Assembly (NCBI RefSeq): GCF_029212575.1
Contig: NZ_JARGPK010000077.1
Coordinates: 1-32,909 of the forward strand
DNA length: 32,909 bases
Source: Antarcticimicrobium sp.
GTDB lineage: Bacteria > Pseudomonadota > Alphaproteobacteria > Rhodobacterales > Rhodobacteraceae
Direction: 5' to 3'
Part shown: piece by piece, positions 23,695 to 32,464 of the stretch
How positions within the stretch are numbered: the stretch's first letter is position 1
Layout of the letters: each line of letters opens with the position of its first letter
The notes under the pieces: generated by a model
Seen by the model: the letters and a program-made list of their open reading frames with translations, nothing else
What the model was told of the DNA's origin: nothing
Database searches by the model: none
Program-made: the position numbers and the translations under genes

Positions 23695-26199
23695 TCAGCC
23701 ATCCTTGCGGATCGCCTCGTTCTTCGGGTCATAGGGGCTGTCCTCGACCACTTCGGCGTTCCAAAGCTCGTTGAACATCCGGACCTTCAGCCGGGTGCCC
23801 GGCACCGCCAGATCGGCGGTGACATAGCCCATGCCGATGGATTTGCCGAAGGCCACCGAGTAGCCGCCGGAGGTCAGACGGCCGACGCGGGTCTCGCGGT
23901 CATAGAGCGCCTCGCGCCCCCAGGGGTCGGCGTCGTCGGGGCCGTCGATCAGCAGGGTGCAGCATTTGGCGCGGATGCCCTTGGCCTCCATTTCCGCCTT
24001 GCCGTGGAACTCCTTCGACAGATCCACGAAGCGCGGCAGATCGGCCTCCAGCGGGGTGGCGTCGCGGCCCAGTTCGGTGCCGAAGGCGCGGTAGGATTTT
24101 TCCTGGCGCAGCCAGTTCTGGGCGCGGGCGCCGACCAGCTTCATCCCGTGCTTCTCGCCCGCCGCCGTCAGCTGATCCCAGAGGTAATTCTGCATCTCCA
24201 TCGGGTGATGCAGCTCCCACCCCAGCTCGCCGGTATAGGCGACGCGGATGGCGCGCACCGGGCACATGCCCAGTTCGATCTCGCGCATGCTGAGCCAGGG
24301 GAACCGCTTGTTCGACAGCACCGTGGCGGGATCGGCATCCTTGACGATCTGGTTCAGCACGTCGCGGGATTTCGGACCGGCGATGGCGAAGACACCCCAT
24401 TGGGTGGTCACGTCCTGGATCTCGATATAGCCAAACTCGGGGGCCTTGTCCTCGGCGGCCTTGCGCAGGAAGTCGGCATCATAGGCGCTCCAGGCGCCGG
24501 CGGACACGAGGTAGTATTCGTCCTCGCCCAGCCGCACGATGGTGTATTCGGTGCGCGTGGTGCCGGCGGCGGTCAGCGCGTAGGTCAGGTTGATGCGCCC
24601 GACCTTGGGCAGCTTGTTGCAGGTGAACCAGTCGAGAAACTGCGTCGCGCCCGGCCCCTTGACCAGGTGCTTGGTAAAGGCGGTGGCGTCGATCAGGCCC
24701 ACCCCCTCGCGGATCGCCCTGGCCTCGTCCACCGCGTATTGCCACCAGCCGCCGCGGCGGAAGCTGCGGGCGTCGTGGTCGAAGGTTTCGGGCGCATCCA
24801 GCGGGCCGTAATAATTCGGCCGCTCCCATCCGTTTACGCAGCCGAACTGCGCGCCCAGCGCCTTTTGCCGGTCATAGGCTGGGGCGGTGCGCAGCGGGCG
24901 GCAGGCCGGGCGTTCCTCGTCCGGGTGATGCAGGATGTAGACGTGCTCATAACATTCCTCGTTCTTGCGCGCGGCGTATTCTGTCGTCATCCAGTTTTGC
25001 GCATAGCGCTTGGGATCGAGGGAGGCCATGTCGATCTCGGCCTCGCCCTCGACCATCATCTGGGCCAGGTAATACCCGGTGCCACCGGCCGCCGTGATGC
25101 CGAAGGAGAACCCCTCGGCCAACCACATGTTGCGCAGCCCCGGCGCCGGGCCGACCAGCGGATTGCCGTCGGGCGTATAACAGATCGGGCCGTTGAAATC
25201 GTCCTTGAGCCCGCTGTCGGCGCAGGACGGAACCCGGTGGATCATCGCCATGTACTGGCTTTCGATCCGTTCCAGATCAAGCGGGAACAGATCGGCGCGG
25301 AAGCTGTCGGGCACCCCGTATTCAAACCGGGCCGGAGCGTTTTCCTCGTACACCCCGAGAATCCAGCCGCCGCGCTCCTCGCGGACATAGGATTGCGCGT
25401 CGGCGTCGCGGACCACCGGGTGCTCGGCGCCGCCCGCCGCGCGGAATTTGACCAGTTCGGGGTCCTGATCCATCACGATGAACTGATGCTCCACCGGGAT
25501 CGCCGGGATCTTGATGCCCAGCATTCTGGCCGTTCGCTGCGCGTGGTTGCCCGACGCGGTGACGACATGTTCGGCCGAAATCACCATCGTCTCGTCCGAC
25601 GGCACCAGATTGCCGCCCCGTTCCACCATCCTGGAACAGGTGACCTCCCAATGGCTGCCAGTCCAATGGAAGGCATCGGCCTGCCATTTGCGCTGGATCG
25701 TCACGCCGCGCTGCCGCGCGCCTTTCGCCATCGCCTGGGTCACGTCGGCAGGGTTAATATAGCCATCGGTGCTATGATAAAGCGCACCCTTCAGATCACT
25801 TGTATTGATCAGCGGCCAGCGCGCCTTGATCTCGTCAGGGGTCAGCCATTCGTAAGGCACATCGCAGGTCTCGGCGGTCGCGGCATAGAGCCTGTATTCG
25901 TCCATGCGCGCGTCGGTCTGCGCCATCCGCAGGTTGCCGACCACGGCAAAGCCCGCGTTCAGGCCGGTCTCCGCCTCGAGCGTCTTGTAAAACTCGACCG
26001 AGTATTTGTGGATATGCGTGGTCGCGTAGGACATGTTGAACAGCGGCAGCAGGCCCGCCGCGTGCCAGGTCGAGCCGCTGGTCAGCTCGTCGCGCTCCAG
26101 CAGCATCACGTCGTCCCAGCCCGCGCGAGCGAGGTGATAGGCGATTGACGTGCCGACGGCGCCGCCGCCGACGACCAGGGCTTTGACATGGGTCTTCAT
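23695..26199 (-). CDS. FAD-dependent dimethylglycine/sarcosine dehydrogenase family protein
   Basis: An 834-residue two-part enzyme that should remove N-methyl groups from glycine derivatives and pass the one-carbon unit to tetrahydrofolate. The N-terminal DAO-type FAD domain has GGGAVG (11-16) and GSTWHAAGL, whose H46 aligns with the histidine that binds FAD covalently in dimethylglycine dehydrogenase. An FAO central region follows. The C-terminal half is a GcvT-like folate domain (LTYALTAAGTTRTEYT, VAYTGELGWELHHP) and GCV_T_C (RVGRLTSGGYS, GMGYVTADLA). Whether dimethylglycine, sarcosine or another methylamine is the substrate cannot be told; roseobacters carry several such paralogues. The start at 26199 has GGAG ten bases upstream. 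Confidence 0.88.
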   Translation of the reverse strand: MKTHVKALVVGGGAVGTSIAYHLARAGWDDVMLLERDELTSGSTWHAAGLLPLFNMSYATTHIHKYSVEFYKTLEAETGLNAGFAVVGNLRMAQTDARMDEYRLYAATAETCDVPYEWLTPDEIKARWPLINTSDLKGALYHSTDGYINPADVTQAMAKGARQRGVTIQRKWQADAFHWTGSHWEVTCSRMVERGGNLVPSDETMVISAEHVVTASGNHAQRTARMLGIKIPAIPVEHQFIVMDQDPELVKFRAAGGAEHPVVRDADAQSYVREERGGWILGVYEENAPARFEYGVPDSFRADLFPLDLERIESQYMAMIHRVPSCADSGLKDDFNGPICYTPDGNPLVGPAPGLRNMWLAEGFSFGITAAGGTGYYLAQMMVEGEAEIDMASLDPKRYAQNWMTTEYAARKNEECYEHVYILHHPDEERPACRPLRTAPAYDRQKALGAQFGCVNGWERPNYYGPLDAPETFDHDARSFRRGGWWQYAVDEARAIREGVGLIDATAFTKHLVKGPGATQFLDWFTCNKLPKVGRINLTYALTAAGTTRTEYTIVRLGEDEYYLVSAGAWSAYDADFLRKAAEDKAPEFGYIEIQDVTTQWGVFAIAGPKSRDVLNQIVKDADPATVLSNKRFPWLSMREIELGMCPVRAIRVAYTGELGWELHHPMEMQNYLWDQLTAAGEKHGMKLVGARAQNWLRQEKSYRAFGTELGRDATPLEADLPRFVDLSKEFHGKAEMEAKGIRAKCCTLLIDGPDDADPWGREALYDRETRVGRLTSGGYSVAFGKSIGMGYVTADLAVPGTRLKVRMFNELWNAEVVEDSPYDPKNEAIRKDG

Positions 26200-26288
26200 G
26201 ATACCGCGCTCCGGAGATGAGTCTGTTATGACTGATGTATGCCATGCGAAGGCCGCCGCTCAGAAGCCATCCGACAGGATTTGCGGCA

Positions 26289-26309
26289 AAACCGACCTCG
26301 CGTCGGTTT
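26289..26309. repeat. Inverted repeat AAACCGAC-N5-GTCGGTTT
   Basis: A perfect eight-base stem around CTCGC. On the minus strand the 3' arm runs into TTTT, so it may act as a second, weaker terminator behind the one at 26320-26341. It could alternatively be a regulatory site for the dehydrogenase gene that starts at 26199. Confidence 0.4.
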
Positions 26310-26319
26310 CGAGGCGACG

Positions 26320-26341
26320 AAAAAGGGCGGCCGCGCCGCCC
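26320..26341 (-). terminator. Rho-independent terminator of the FAD-linked dehydrogenase gene
   Basis: Read on the minus strand, GGGCGGC-GCG-GCCGCCC is a perfect seven-base stem followed by T5. It begins about 45 bases after the stop codon at 26386. Confidence 0.8.
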
Positions 26342-26385
26342 CTGCTTTCTTGTCCGCATCCGCGCGCGGGCGAGCCCCGCCCCGG

Positions 26386-27783
26386 TCAGATGATTTTGCC
26401 CGGATTCATGATGTTGTCGGGATCGAGCGCGGATTTGATCGCGGCCATGTATTTTGTCGCCGCGCCAAGTTCCTTTTCCAGATAGGGCCGCTTGCCCTGG
26501 CCGATGCCATGCTCGCCGGTGCAGGTGCCGTCCATCGAGATCGCCAGGTCGTTCAGCCAGCCGACGAAGTCCTCGGCCTTGGCAATCTCCTCGGGGTTGT
26601 CCATGTCGATCAGCGGCAGGCAGTGGAAATTGCCGTCACCCACATGCCCGACGATGGGCGAAATCAGGCCCAGGTCCTCGGCCTTGGCGGCGGCGGCGCT
26701 GACGCATTCGGCAAGCTTGGAGATCGGCACGCAGACATCGGTGCTGAGCCCCTTGGCGCCGGGCCGCAGCGCGTGGCTGGCCCAGTACATGTCATGGCGC
26801 GCCTGCCAGAGCTTGTTGCGCTCCTCGGTGCTGGTGGTGGCGGCGAAATCGCTGCCGCCGAATTCCTCGGCAATGCCCTGAAAGGTCTCGGCCTGTTCGA
26901 CCACGCCGGCGTCGGAGCCGTGAAACTCCAGCAGCAGCAGCGGCGTTTCCGGCAGGTCCAGCTTGGAATAGGCGTTGGCCGCCCCGACGCTCAGCGCGTC
27001 CAGAAGCTCCATCCGGGCCACCGGGATACCATATTGGATCGTCATCATCACCGCCTGGCAAGCGGCATCGACACTGGGAAAGGAGCAGCGCGCCGAAGAG
27101 ATGGCCTCGGGGATGCCCTGCAGGCGCAGGGTGACCTCGGTGATCAGGCCGAGCGTGCCCTCGGCGCCGACCATCAGGCGGGTGAGGTCATATCCGGCCG
27201 AGCTTTTCTTGGCGCGTTGGGCGGTGCGGATCACCTCGCCATCAGGCATCACCACCTCAAGCGCCAGCACGTTGTCCTTCATGGTGCCGTAACGCACCGC
27301 ATTGGTGCCCGAGGCCCGGGTCGAGGCCATGCCGCCGAGGCTGGCATTTGCGCCCGGGTCGATGGGAAAGAACAGGCCCTGGTCGCGCAGGTGGGTATTC
27401 AGATCCTCGCGGGTGACACCGGGCTGCACCACGCAGTCGAGATCGCCGGGATGCACGGCGAGGATCTTGTTCATCTGCATCAGGTCGACCGAGATGCCGC
27501 CGGCGGGGGCGTTCACATGCCCCTCCAGCGAGGTGCCGGTGCCGAAGGGGATCACCGGCACCTTGTGCGCGGCGCAGGTCTTGACGATCTCCGAAACCTC
27601 TTCAACGCTGTGCGGAAAGACCACGGCGTCGGGCGCCTGGTTCTGGATATAGGTGGTGGTATGGCCGTGCTGCTCGCGGATCGCCGCGCCGGTCTGGCAG
27701 CGGTCGCCGAGGCGCTGTTTCAGGATGCCCACGACGGTTTCGATCCCGGTTTCGTTGCGCGGCAGCGTGGTTGCTTGCACCAT
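26386..27783 (-). CDS. FAD-linked D-lactate dehydrogenase (cytochrome)/glycolate oxidase GlcD-type
   Basis: Oxidises a 2-hydroxy acid, probably D-lactate or a related D-hydroxy acid, with electrons going to cytochrome or quinone. The 465-residue protein has the FAD_binding_4 region (PVIPFGTGTSLEGHVNAPAG, about residues 80-99; YDLTRLMVGAEGTLGLITEV) and the C-terminal FAD-oxidase domain with GHVGDGNFHCLPL and GTCTGEHGIGQGK. Glycolate oxidase GlcD and D-2-hydroxyglutarate dehydrogenase are related alternatives; no GlcE or GlcF gene is adjacent, which favours a single-subunit enzyme. The ATG at 27783 has GGGAG seven bases upstream; an earlier in-frame ATG adds eight residues. A promoter and operator lie directly upstream and a terminator downstream, so it is its own transcription unit. 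Confidence 0.88.
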   Translation of the reverse strand: MVQATTLPRNETGIETVVGILKQRLGDRCQTGAAIREQHGHTTTYIQNQAPDAVVFPHSVEEVSEIVKTCAAHKVPVIPFGTGTSLEGHVNAPAGGISVDLMQMNKILAVHPGDLDCVVQPGVTREDLNTHLRDQGLFFPIDPGANASLGGMASTRASGTNAVRYGTMKDNVLALEVVMPDGEVIRTAQRAKKSSAGYDLTRLMVGAEGTLGLITEVTLRLQGIPEAISSARCSFPSVDAACQAVMMTIQYGIPVARMELLDALSVGAANAYSKLDLPETPLLLLEFHGSDAGVVEQAETFQGIAEEFGGSDFAATTSTEERNKLWQARHDMYWASHALRPGAKGLSTDVCVPISKLAECVSAAAAKAEDLGLISPIVGHVGDGNFHCLPLIDMDNPEEIAKAEDFVGWLNDLAISMDGTCTGEHGIGQGKRPYLEKELGAATKYMAAIKSALDPDNIMNPGKII

Positions 27784-27805
27784 GTCTTGTCTCCCTTTCG
27801 GTGGC

Positions 27806-27833
27806 ACTATAGGTGCCTTGGTTGATAGGTCAA
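27806..27833 (-). promoter_or_regulatory. Sigma-70 type promoter of the FAD-linked dehydrogenase gene
   Basis: On the minus strand, TTGACC (27833-27828) and TATAGT (27811-27806) are 16 bases apart. Transcription would begin near 27799, about 16 bases before the ATG, leaving just enough leader for the GGGAG ribosome site. Confidence 0.6.
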
Positions 27834-27839
27834 CCTATC
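27824..27839. promoter_or_regulatory. Operator-like palindrome GATAGGT-CA-ACCTATC
   Basis: Perfect seven-base arms flank a two-base centre, and the palindrome covers the -35 box of the promoter at 27806-27833. The size and symmetry fit a GntR/FadR-type regulator (the LldR and GlcC families control lactate and glycolate genes). Binding here would block RNA polymerase. No regulator gene is in the window. Confidence 0.6.
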
Positions 27840-27852
27840 TACAATTCCCGGT

Positions 27853-29634
27853 CTATTCGCCCAGCGCAATTCCCTCGCGGCGCGGATCGGCGCCGCCGCG
27901 CAGGGTCTCGCCGATGGCAATGGCGTGCAGGCCGGAGTTCAACTCGCGCGCGGATGCCTCGTACCCCATCGCCTGCAGCGGCGCCAGCAGCGCCTCGGCC
28001 TCCGTACCGGCCTCGAGATCATAGGCACCGAACCGGTTGACCGCGTGGGGCAATGCCACCGCCTGCTGCACGTCCAGCCCCCAGTCGAGCCAGGCGATCA
28101 CGGTCTTGGCGACGTAGCCGATGATCCGGCTGCCGCCGGGGGAGCCGACGGCCAGCACCGGCCTGCCATCCTTCATCACGATGGTCGGCGCCATCGAGGA
28201 GCGCGGCCGCTTGCCCGGCTCTACCCGGTTGGCGATGGGCACCCCGTCGCGGTGGGTTCGGAACGAGAAATCGGTCAGCTCGTTGTTCAGAAGGAAGCCC
28301 CGTACCATGAGGCGGGACCCGAAGGCGTTTTCGATGGTGGTGGTCATCGACAGCACGTTGCCTTGGCTATCGACGATGGAGATATGCGAGGTCGAGGGAA
28401 ACTCGATCGCCGCGTCATCCGCGAAGTTGAGCGCATGGTCGAACTCCGGTTGGCCCGGCGCCACCTCGGGCAGGGCGTCGTCGCCCGACAGCAGCGCGGC
28501 CCGCGCGGCAAGATAGGCGGGATCGAGCAGCCCGTTGGTCGGCATCGGCACAAAATCGCTGTCGGCCATGTAGCGGCCCCGGTCGGCGAAGGCGAGCCGC
28601 GCGGCATCGCCGATCAGCCGCCATGCCTCGGGGTCCTGCGGACCGGGCAGATCGTGGGTGTCCAGCATCCCGAGGATCTGCCCCACCGTCAGCGCCCCGG
28701 AGGACGGCGGCCCCATGCCGCAGACCTCATGCGCGCGATAGGACACGCAGACGGGCGGCCGTTCGCGCACCTGGTAGAGCGACAGGTCGACCTGCGACAG
28801 CACGCCGGGATTGCCCGGCGCGGTGCGGACCGCGCGCACGATATCGGCGGCGACGGGACCGGTGTAAAAGGCCCCTGCCCCCTGCCCCGCCAGCAGGCGC
28901 AACGTATCCGCATAGGCCGGGTTGCGCAGCACCTGACCCTCGGCGAGCGGCACGCCGCCGGGCAGGAAATACGCCGCCGTCGCCGGGAACCGCGCCAGCC
29001 GGTCGGCATCGCGGGCGACCAGACCGGCCAGGCGCGGCGACACCGCAAAGCCCCCCTCGGCCAGGGCGATGGCATCGCGGAACAGCACCGGCCAGGGACT
29101 GCGGCCCCAGCGCCGATGCGCCTCGGCCATCAGCGCGGGGGTCCCGGGCGTGCCGACAGACCGGCCGCCGACCACCGCGTCGAAGAACTTGAGCGGTTTG
29201 CCCTGATCGTCCTGAAACAGGGTCGGTCCAGCCGAAAGCGGCGCGGTCTCGCGCCCGTCCAGCGTCGTCAGTTCGCCGCTTTGCGCGTCGTACCAGACCA
29301 GGAAGGCACCGCCGCCGAGGCCCGAGCTTTGCGGCTCCACCAGCCCCAGCACGGCCTGGGCTGCGACCATGGCGTCGGCGGCGCTGCCGCCGGCGCGCAG
29401 GATCGCCGCCGCCGCCTCTGCCGCATGCGGATTGGCGGCGGCGATCATCCAGTCCTGCGCAACCACGGGCCGACCACCGGCCTTGGCCGCCAGCGCCCCC
29501 GCCACGGCGGGCGAGACCGCCTCGACCGCGCCCGCAGTCGCGGCTTCCGGCGCAACGGAATCGGCGACCTGTTGGGCGGCCAGAGGGGCCGAGAGGGCAA
29601 GGCAGATGGTACAGGCAATGGCGAAACGGCGCAT
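27853..29634 (-). CDS. ggt: Gamma-glutamyltransferase, periplasmic
   Basis: Cleaves or transfers the gamma-glutamyl group of glutathione and related compounds. The 593-residue precursor has a signal peptide (MRRFAIACTICLALSAPLAA, cleavage before QQV), the large-subunit motif QSSGLGGGAFLVWYD, GPPSSGALTVGQ, and the self-cleavage site before T415 in PSTSHISIVD, which becomes the catalytic N-terminus of the small subunit. SPGGSRIIGYV forms part of the active site. The start at 29634 follows AAGGGA; upstream in-frame codons give sequence unlike a signal peptide. It follows thpR after 124 bases and ends just beyond the operator of the next gene. Confidence 0.93.
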   Translation of the reverse strand: MRRFAIACTICLALSAPLAAQQVADSVAPEAATAGAVEAVSPAVAGALAAKAGGRPVVAQDWMIAAANPHAAEAAAAILRAGGSAADAMVAAQAVLGLVEPQSSGLGGGAFLVWYDAQSGELTTLDGRETAPLSAGPTLFQDDQGKPLKFFDAVVGGRSVGTPGTPALMAEAHRRWGRSPWPVLFRDAIALAEGGFAVSPRLAGLVARDADRLARFPATAAYFLPGGVPLAEGQVLRNPAYADTLRLLAGQGAGAFYTGPVAADIVRAVRTAPGNPGVLSQVDLSLYQVRERPPVCVSYRAHEVCGMGPPSSGALTVGQILGMLDTHDLPGPQDPEAWRLIGDAARLAFADRGRYMADSDFVPMPTNGLLDPAYLAARAALLSGDDALPEVAPGQPEFDHALNFADDAAIEFPSTSHISIVDSQGNVLSMTTTIENAFGSRLMVRGFLLNNELTDFSFRTHRDGVPIANRVEPGKRPRSSMAPTIVMKDGRPVLAVGSPGGSRIIGYVAKTVIAWLDWGLDVQQAVALPHAVNRFGAYDLEAGTEAEALLAPLQAMGYEASARELNSGLHAIAIGETLRGGADPRREGIALGE

Positions 29635-29758
29635 GGGGGGTTCCCTTGGGTTGGCCGGGGAACTGTAACGGATCGTGGCGATCTGGCAATCTCTGGGCGT
29701 CCGCCAGTGACGCGACCAGCACCTGCGCGCGACGCGACGTCCTTGCCGCGCCCGGTCC

Positions 29759-30301
29759 TCACCGCAACGCATAACGCGCCAACAACTCGTACCGGGCACC
29801 AGAGGGATGCAGCACCGACTCGAACAGACCGAAACCGGCCACCGCAAACCCGGGCAGCGCCGTATCCCCGTGGTCGGACAGGAACCGGCGCAGGCGGGCG
29901 GCGGTCTTTGGCGCGGCGCCAGTTCCGAAGCGGGCCAGCGTCACATGCGGGTGGAACCGCGCGTGCTGCACCACGATCCCGGCGCGGTGCAGCGCCCCCG
30001 CCACCCTGCGGTGCAGATCGATGAGCGCGGGCTCGGTCCCCACATCGGCGAACAGGATTCGCGGCCTGTCACCGCCAAAGGCCCCGAGACCGGAAAACCG
30101 CAGCGCGAAGGGCTGCACCCGGATCCCCTCCAGTTCGTAATGCAGCGCCTCCAGCGCGGTCTCCTCCTGGTCGCCCAGAAAGGCCAGCGTCAGGTGCAGG
30201 TTTTCCTCCGCCACAGGCCGGCCCGCCGGCAGCATCGACTGCATACGCGCCAGCGCCGCCGTCACCGCCTCGGGCAGGTCGATGGCGACGAAGGCGCGCA
30301 C
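29759..30301 (-). CDS. thpR: RNA 2',3'-cyclic phosphodiesterase (2'-5' RNA ligase family)
   Basis: A 180-residue 2H-phosphoesterase that hydrolyses 2',3'-cyclic phosphates on RNA ends and can ligate tRNA halves in vitro. Both histidine motifs are present: H36-L-T38 in NLHLTLAFLG and H119-V-T121 in HPHVTLARFG. The segment RFSGLGAFGGDRPRILF between them is also typical. The start is a GTG at 30301 (MRAFVAIDLP), only three bases after the TAG of the hydroxyacid dehydrogenase gene, so the two are very likely cotranscribed and coupled. Confidence 0.92.
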   Translation of the reverse strand: MRAFVAIDLPEAVTAALARMQSMLPAGRPVAEENLHLTLAFLGDQEETALEALHYELEGIRVQPFALRFSGLGAFGGDRPRILFADVGTEPALIDLHRRVAGALHRAGIVVQHARFHPHVTLARFGTGAAPKTAARLRRFLSDHGDTALPGFAVAGFGLFESVLHPSGARYELLARYALR

Positions 30302-30304
30302 GCC

Positions 30305-31291
30305 CTAGAGCATCGCCGGCACCACCTGGTCGGGCGGGCGGTGGCCGTCCTCGAAGGTCTTGATGTTGATGATCACCTTCTCGCCCATCTCGATCCGCCC
30401 CTCGACGGTGGCCGACCCCATGTGCGGCAGCATCACCACGTTGGGCAGTTCGCGCAGGCGCGGATTCGCCTTGGCCCCGTGCTCGTAGACATCGAGCCCG
30501 GCGCCGGCGATCTCTCCGCTGCGGATCATCCGGGTCAGCGCGTTCTCGTCGATCACCTCCCCGCGCGAGGTGTTCACGATCACCGCGCTGGGTTTCATCA
30601 GCTTGAGTCGGCGCGCGTTCATCAGGTGAAAGGTGCTGGGCGTCGACGGGCAGTTGATCGAGACCACGTCCATTCGGGCGACCATCTGATCGAGACTGTC
30701 CCAATAGGTGGCCTCATGCGCCTCCTCGATCTCGGGGCGCAGCCGGCGACGGTTGTGGTAATGCACCTGCATGCCGAAGGCCGCGGCGCGCCGGGCGACC
30801 GCCTGGCCGATCCGGCCCATGCCCAGGATACCCAGCCGGCGGCCGCTGATCCTCCCGCCGAGAAGCGCGGTCGGCGCCCAGCCGGCCCAGTCGCCCTTTT
30901 GCATCAGCGCCAGCCCCTCGGGGATCCGGCGGGTGACGGCCAGGATCAGCGCGATGGTCATGTCGGCGGTATCGTCGGTGACCACCCCGGGGGTATTGGA
31001 CACCAGCACCCCGCGCTGGCGCGCGGTGGCCACGTCAATGTGATCCACTCCGGCGCCGTAGTTGGCGATCAATTTCAGTTTTTCGCTGGCCTGGGCGATC
31101 AGCCCCGCGTCGATCACATCGGTCAGCGTCGGGACCAGCACGTCGGCCGTCTTCACGGCCTCGACCAGTTCGGTGCGGGTCATCGGCCTGTCATCCTCGC
31201 GCAGGCGCACGTCGAACAGCTCACTCAGCCGGGTTTCGACCGCCTCCGGCAACCGTCGCGTCACGACAACACTCAGTCGTTCTTTTGGCAC
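30305..31291 (-). CDS. D-isomer-specific 2-hydroxyacid dehydrogenase (glyoxylate reductase-like)
   Basis: A 328-residue NAD(P)-dependent enzyme that interconverts a 2-oxo acid and a D-2-hydroxy acid, probably glyoxylate/glycolate or hydroxypyruvate/D-glycerate. The Rossmann motif is GILGMGRIG (154-162). The catalytic triad is visible as R243 in NTSRGEV, E270 in GLDVYEHG and H290 in MLPHMGSAT. ANYGAGVDHID is the usual substrate-side signature. Translation starts at a GTG (31291) with a strong GGAGGAG about five bases upstream. It heads a two-gene unit with thpR and is divergent from the SH3-domain gene. Confidence 0.92.
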   Translation of the reverse strand: MPKERLSVVVTRRLPEAVETRLSELFDVRLREDDRPMTRTELVEAVKTADVLVPTLTDVIDAGLIAQASEKLKLIANYGAGVDHIDVATARQRGVLVSNTPGVVTDDTADMTIALILAVTRRIPEGLALMQKGDWAGWAPTALLGGRISGRRLGILGMGRIGQAVARRAAAFGMQVHYHNRRRLRPEIEEAHEATYWDSLDQMVARMDVVSINCPSTPSTFHLMNARRLKLMKPSAVIVNTSRGEVIDENALTRMIRSGEIAGAGLDVYEHGAKANPRLRELPNVVMLPHMGSATVEGRIEMGEKVIINIKTFEDGHRPPDQVVPAML

Positions 31292-31408
31292 TTATGCTCC
31301 TCCGATGCTTTTCAAACCCGCCCGCGTCATGGCATCGTGGCGCAGGATCCGCCGGGGCACAAGAACCCCTTGCGCAATTGACGCAGGCTTTCAGCGACGA
31401 GGCGAACA

Positions 31409-31948
31409 GTGAGAACGGGCAGACCGTCTGTGGGCATATTCAATCAACTGACCCGCCATGCCGTGGCGATCATTCTTTTGGGTCTGCTGGCCGGCGCCGG
31501 GCAGGCCCAGCAGGGGGGCGCGCGCGGAGCGGTGACCAATCTGCCCCTGCCGCGCTTCGTTTCCCTGAAGGCAAGCGAGGGCAACGTCCGCCGCGGTCCG
31601 TCGCTCACCCACCGGATCGACTGGGTGTTCAAGCGCCGCGACATGCCGCTGCAGATCACCGCCGAGCACGGCCACTGGCGCCGGGTGCAGGACCGCGACG
31701 GCGCCGGCGGCTGGGTGCATTACGCGCTTTTGTCCGGGGTGCGCACGGTGCTGGTCGAGATGGACATGCTGCCGGTGCACGCCCGCCCGGACGAGGCCGC
31801 GCCGCTGGCCGCGCGGTTCGAACTGGGCGTGGTTGCGCGGCTGGGCGACTGCCTGCCCGACTGGTGCCGGATCTCGGCCGGCGGCTATCGCGGCTGGGCG
31901 CGCAAGGAACACCTCTGGGGCGTCGTCCCGGACGAGATACGCGACTGA
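31409..31948 (+). CDS. Exported SH3-domain protein
   Basis: A 179-residue protein with an N-terminal hydrophobic segment (HAVAIILLGLLAGAGQAQ, about residues 17-34) that looks like a signal peptide. It is followed by a bacterial SH3-like domain: RFVSLKASEGNVRRGPSLTHRIDW, HGHWRRVQDRDGAGGWVHYALL and a second half ending GYRGWARKEHLWGV. Such proteins often act at the cell envelope, but no specific role can be given. The start at GTG 31409 has only a weak ribosome site; GTG 31430 is an alternative. The gene lies before tRNA-Gln on the same strand. Confidence 0.8.
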   Translation: MRTGRPSVGIFNQLTRHAVAIILLGLLAGAGQAQQGGARGAVTNLPLPRFVSLKASEGNVRRGPSLTHRIDWVFKRRDMPLQITAEHGHWRRVQDRDGAGGWVHYALLSGVRTVLVEMDMLPVHARPDEAAPLAARFELGVVARLGDCLPDWCRISAGGYRGWARKEHLWGVVPDEIRD

Positions 31949-31970
31949 GCCGGGCGGCGCCGAAGATCAC

Positions 31971-32000
31971 CCATCCGTACAAAATTTTTTTGTCAGATGG
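31971..32000. repeat. AT-rich hairpin after the SH3-domain gene
   Basis: CCATC (31971-31975) pairs with GATGG (31996-32000), and inside it ACAAAA pairs with TTTTGT (31979-31993). It may form a weak terminator for the SH3-domain gene just before the tRNA promoter. Confidence 0.4.
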
Positions 32001-32003
32001 CCC

Positions 32004-32032
32004 TTGAACAGCCCGGACAAGCCGCGTAATTA
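32004..32032 (+). promoter_or_regulatory. Sigma-70 promoter of tRNA-Gln
   Basis: TTGAAC (32004-32009) and TAATTA (32027-32032) are separated by 17 bases and lie just before the tRNA. Transcription would start near 32039, six bases before the mature 5' end. Confidence 0.7.
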
Positions 32033-32044
32033 GCCGCTCACCGT

Positions 32045-32119
32045 TGGGGTGTAGCCAAGTGGTAAGGCAGCAGTTTTTGGTACTGTGTATCGTAGGTTCG
32101 AATCCTACCACCCCAGCCA
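32045..32119 (+). tRNA. tRNA-Gln, anticodon TTG
   Basis: The 75-base gene folds as a full cloverleaf. The acceptor stem is TGGGGTG (32045-32051) with CACCCCA (32109-32115), then discriminator G and encoded CCA (32117-32119). The D arm is GCC/GGC, the anticodon stem GCAGT/ACTGT with one G-T pair closes the loop TTTTGGT (anticodon TTG at 32077-32079), and the T arm GTAGG-TTCGAAT-CCTAC is perfect. Gln tRNAs typically begin TGGGGT, as here. Confidence 0.97.
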
Positions 32120-32464
32120 TGAGTTTCCTGAGCAACAGACCAAGCGGGCCGGACCTCTCAAGGGCCGAGAAATGCCCCTGTTTATGCCCCCGACACCTGA
32201 CAGCCAGCCCGATCACACGGCTAGTCTAAGGGACGACCTTCATGGTGTGGGTTCCCCTCTATGAGGAAGCACGAGAACTAAGGAACCTCCCTCTCCTAAT
32301 AATAGGTACAAGTAATGGTTAAGAATGATAAGGGAGAAGGGAGAGGGGAAGCTATAGGAGGAGGCCCTGGATAGTCCCCCCTGTCCCTAGAAGGTAGCCT
32401 TAGTCGTACCTAGATAGAAGCCTTTCCTGTTCATGCATTTCTTAACCCCAAAGGCACCCTTCAT
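32120..32464. other. Low-GC noncoding stretch downstream of tRNA-Gln
   Basis: No credible gene is visible. By hand count 49 of 100 bases at 32281-32380 are G or C, well below the core region, and the plus strand has a long purine-rich run around 32328-32365. A direct repeat ATGCCCC-TGTTT-ATGCCCC lies at 32172-32190. The position directly after a tRNA 3' end and the composition fit the scar of an integrated element, but no integrase or second att copy is in the window. Confidence 0.5.

Noticed and set aside
32045-32229. 61-codon frame running through tRNA-Gln and beyond
   Set aside because: Most of its first half is the tRNA gene itself, and the rest has no recognisable features.
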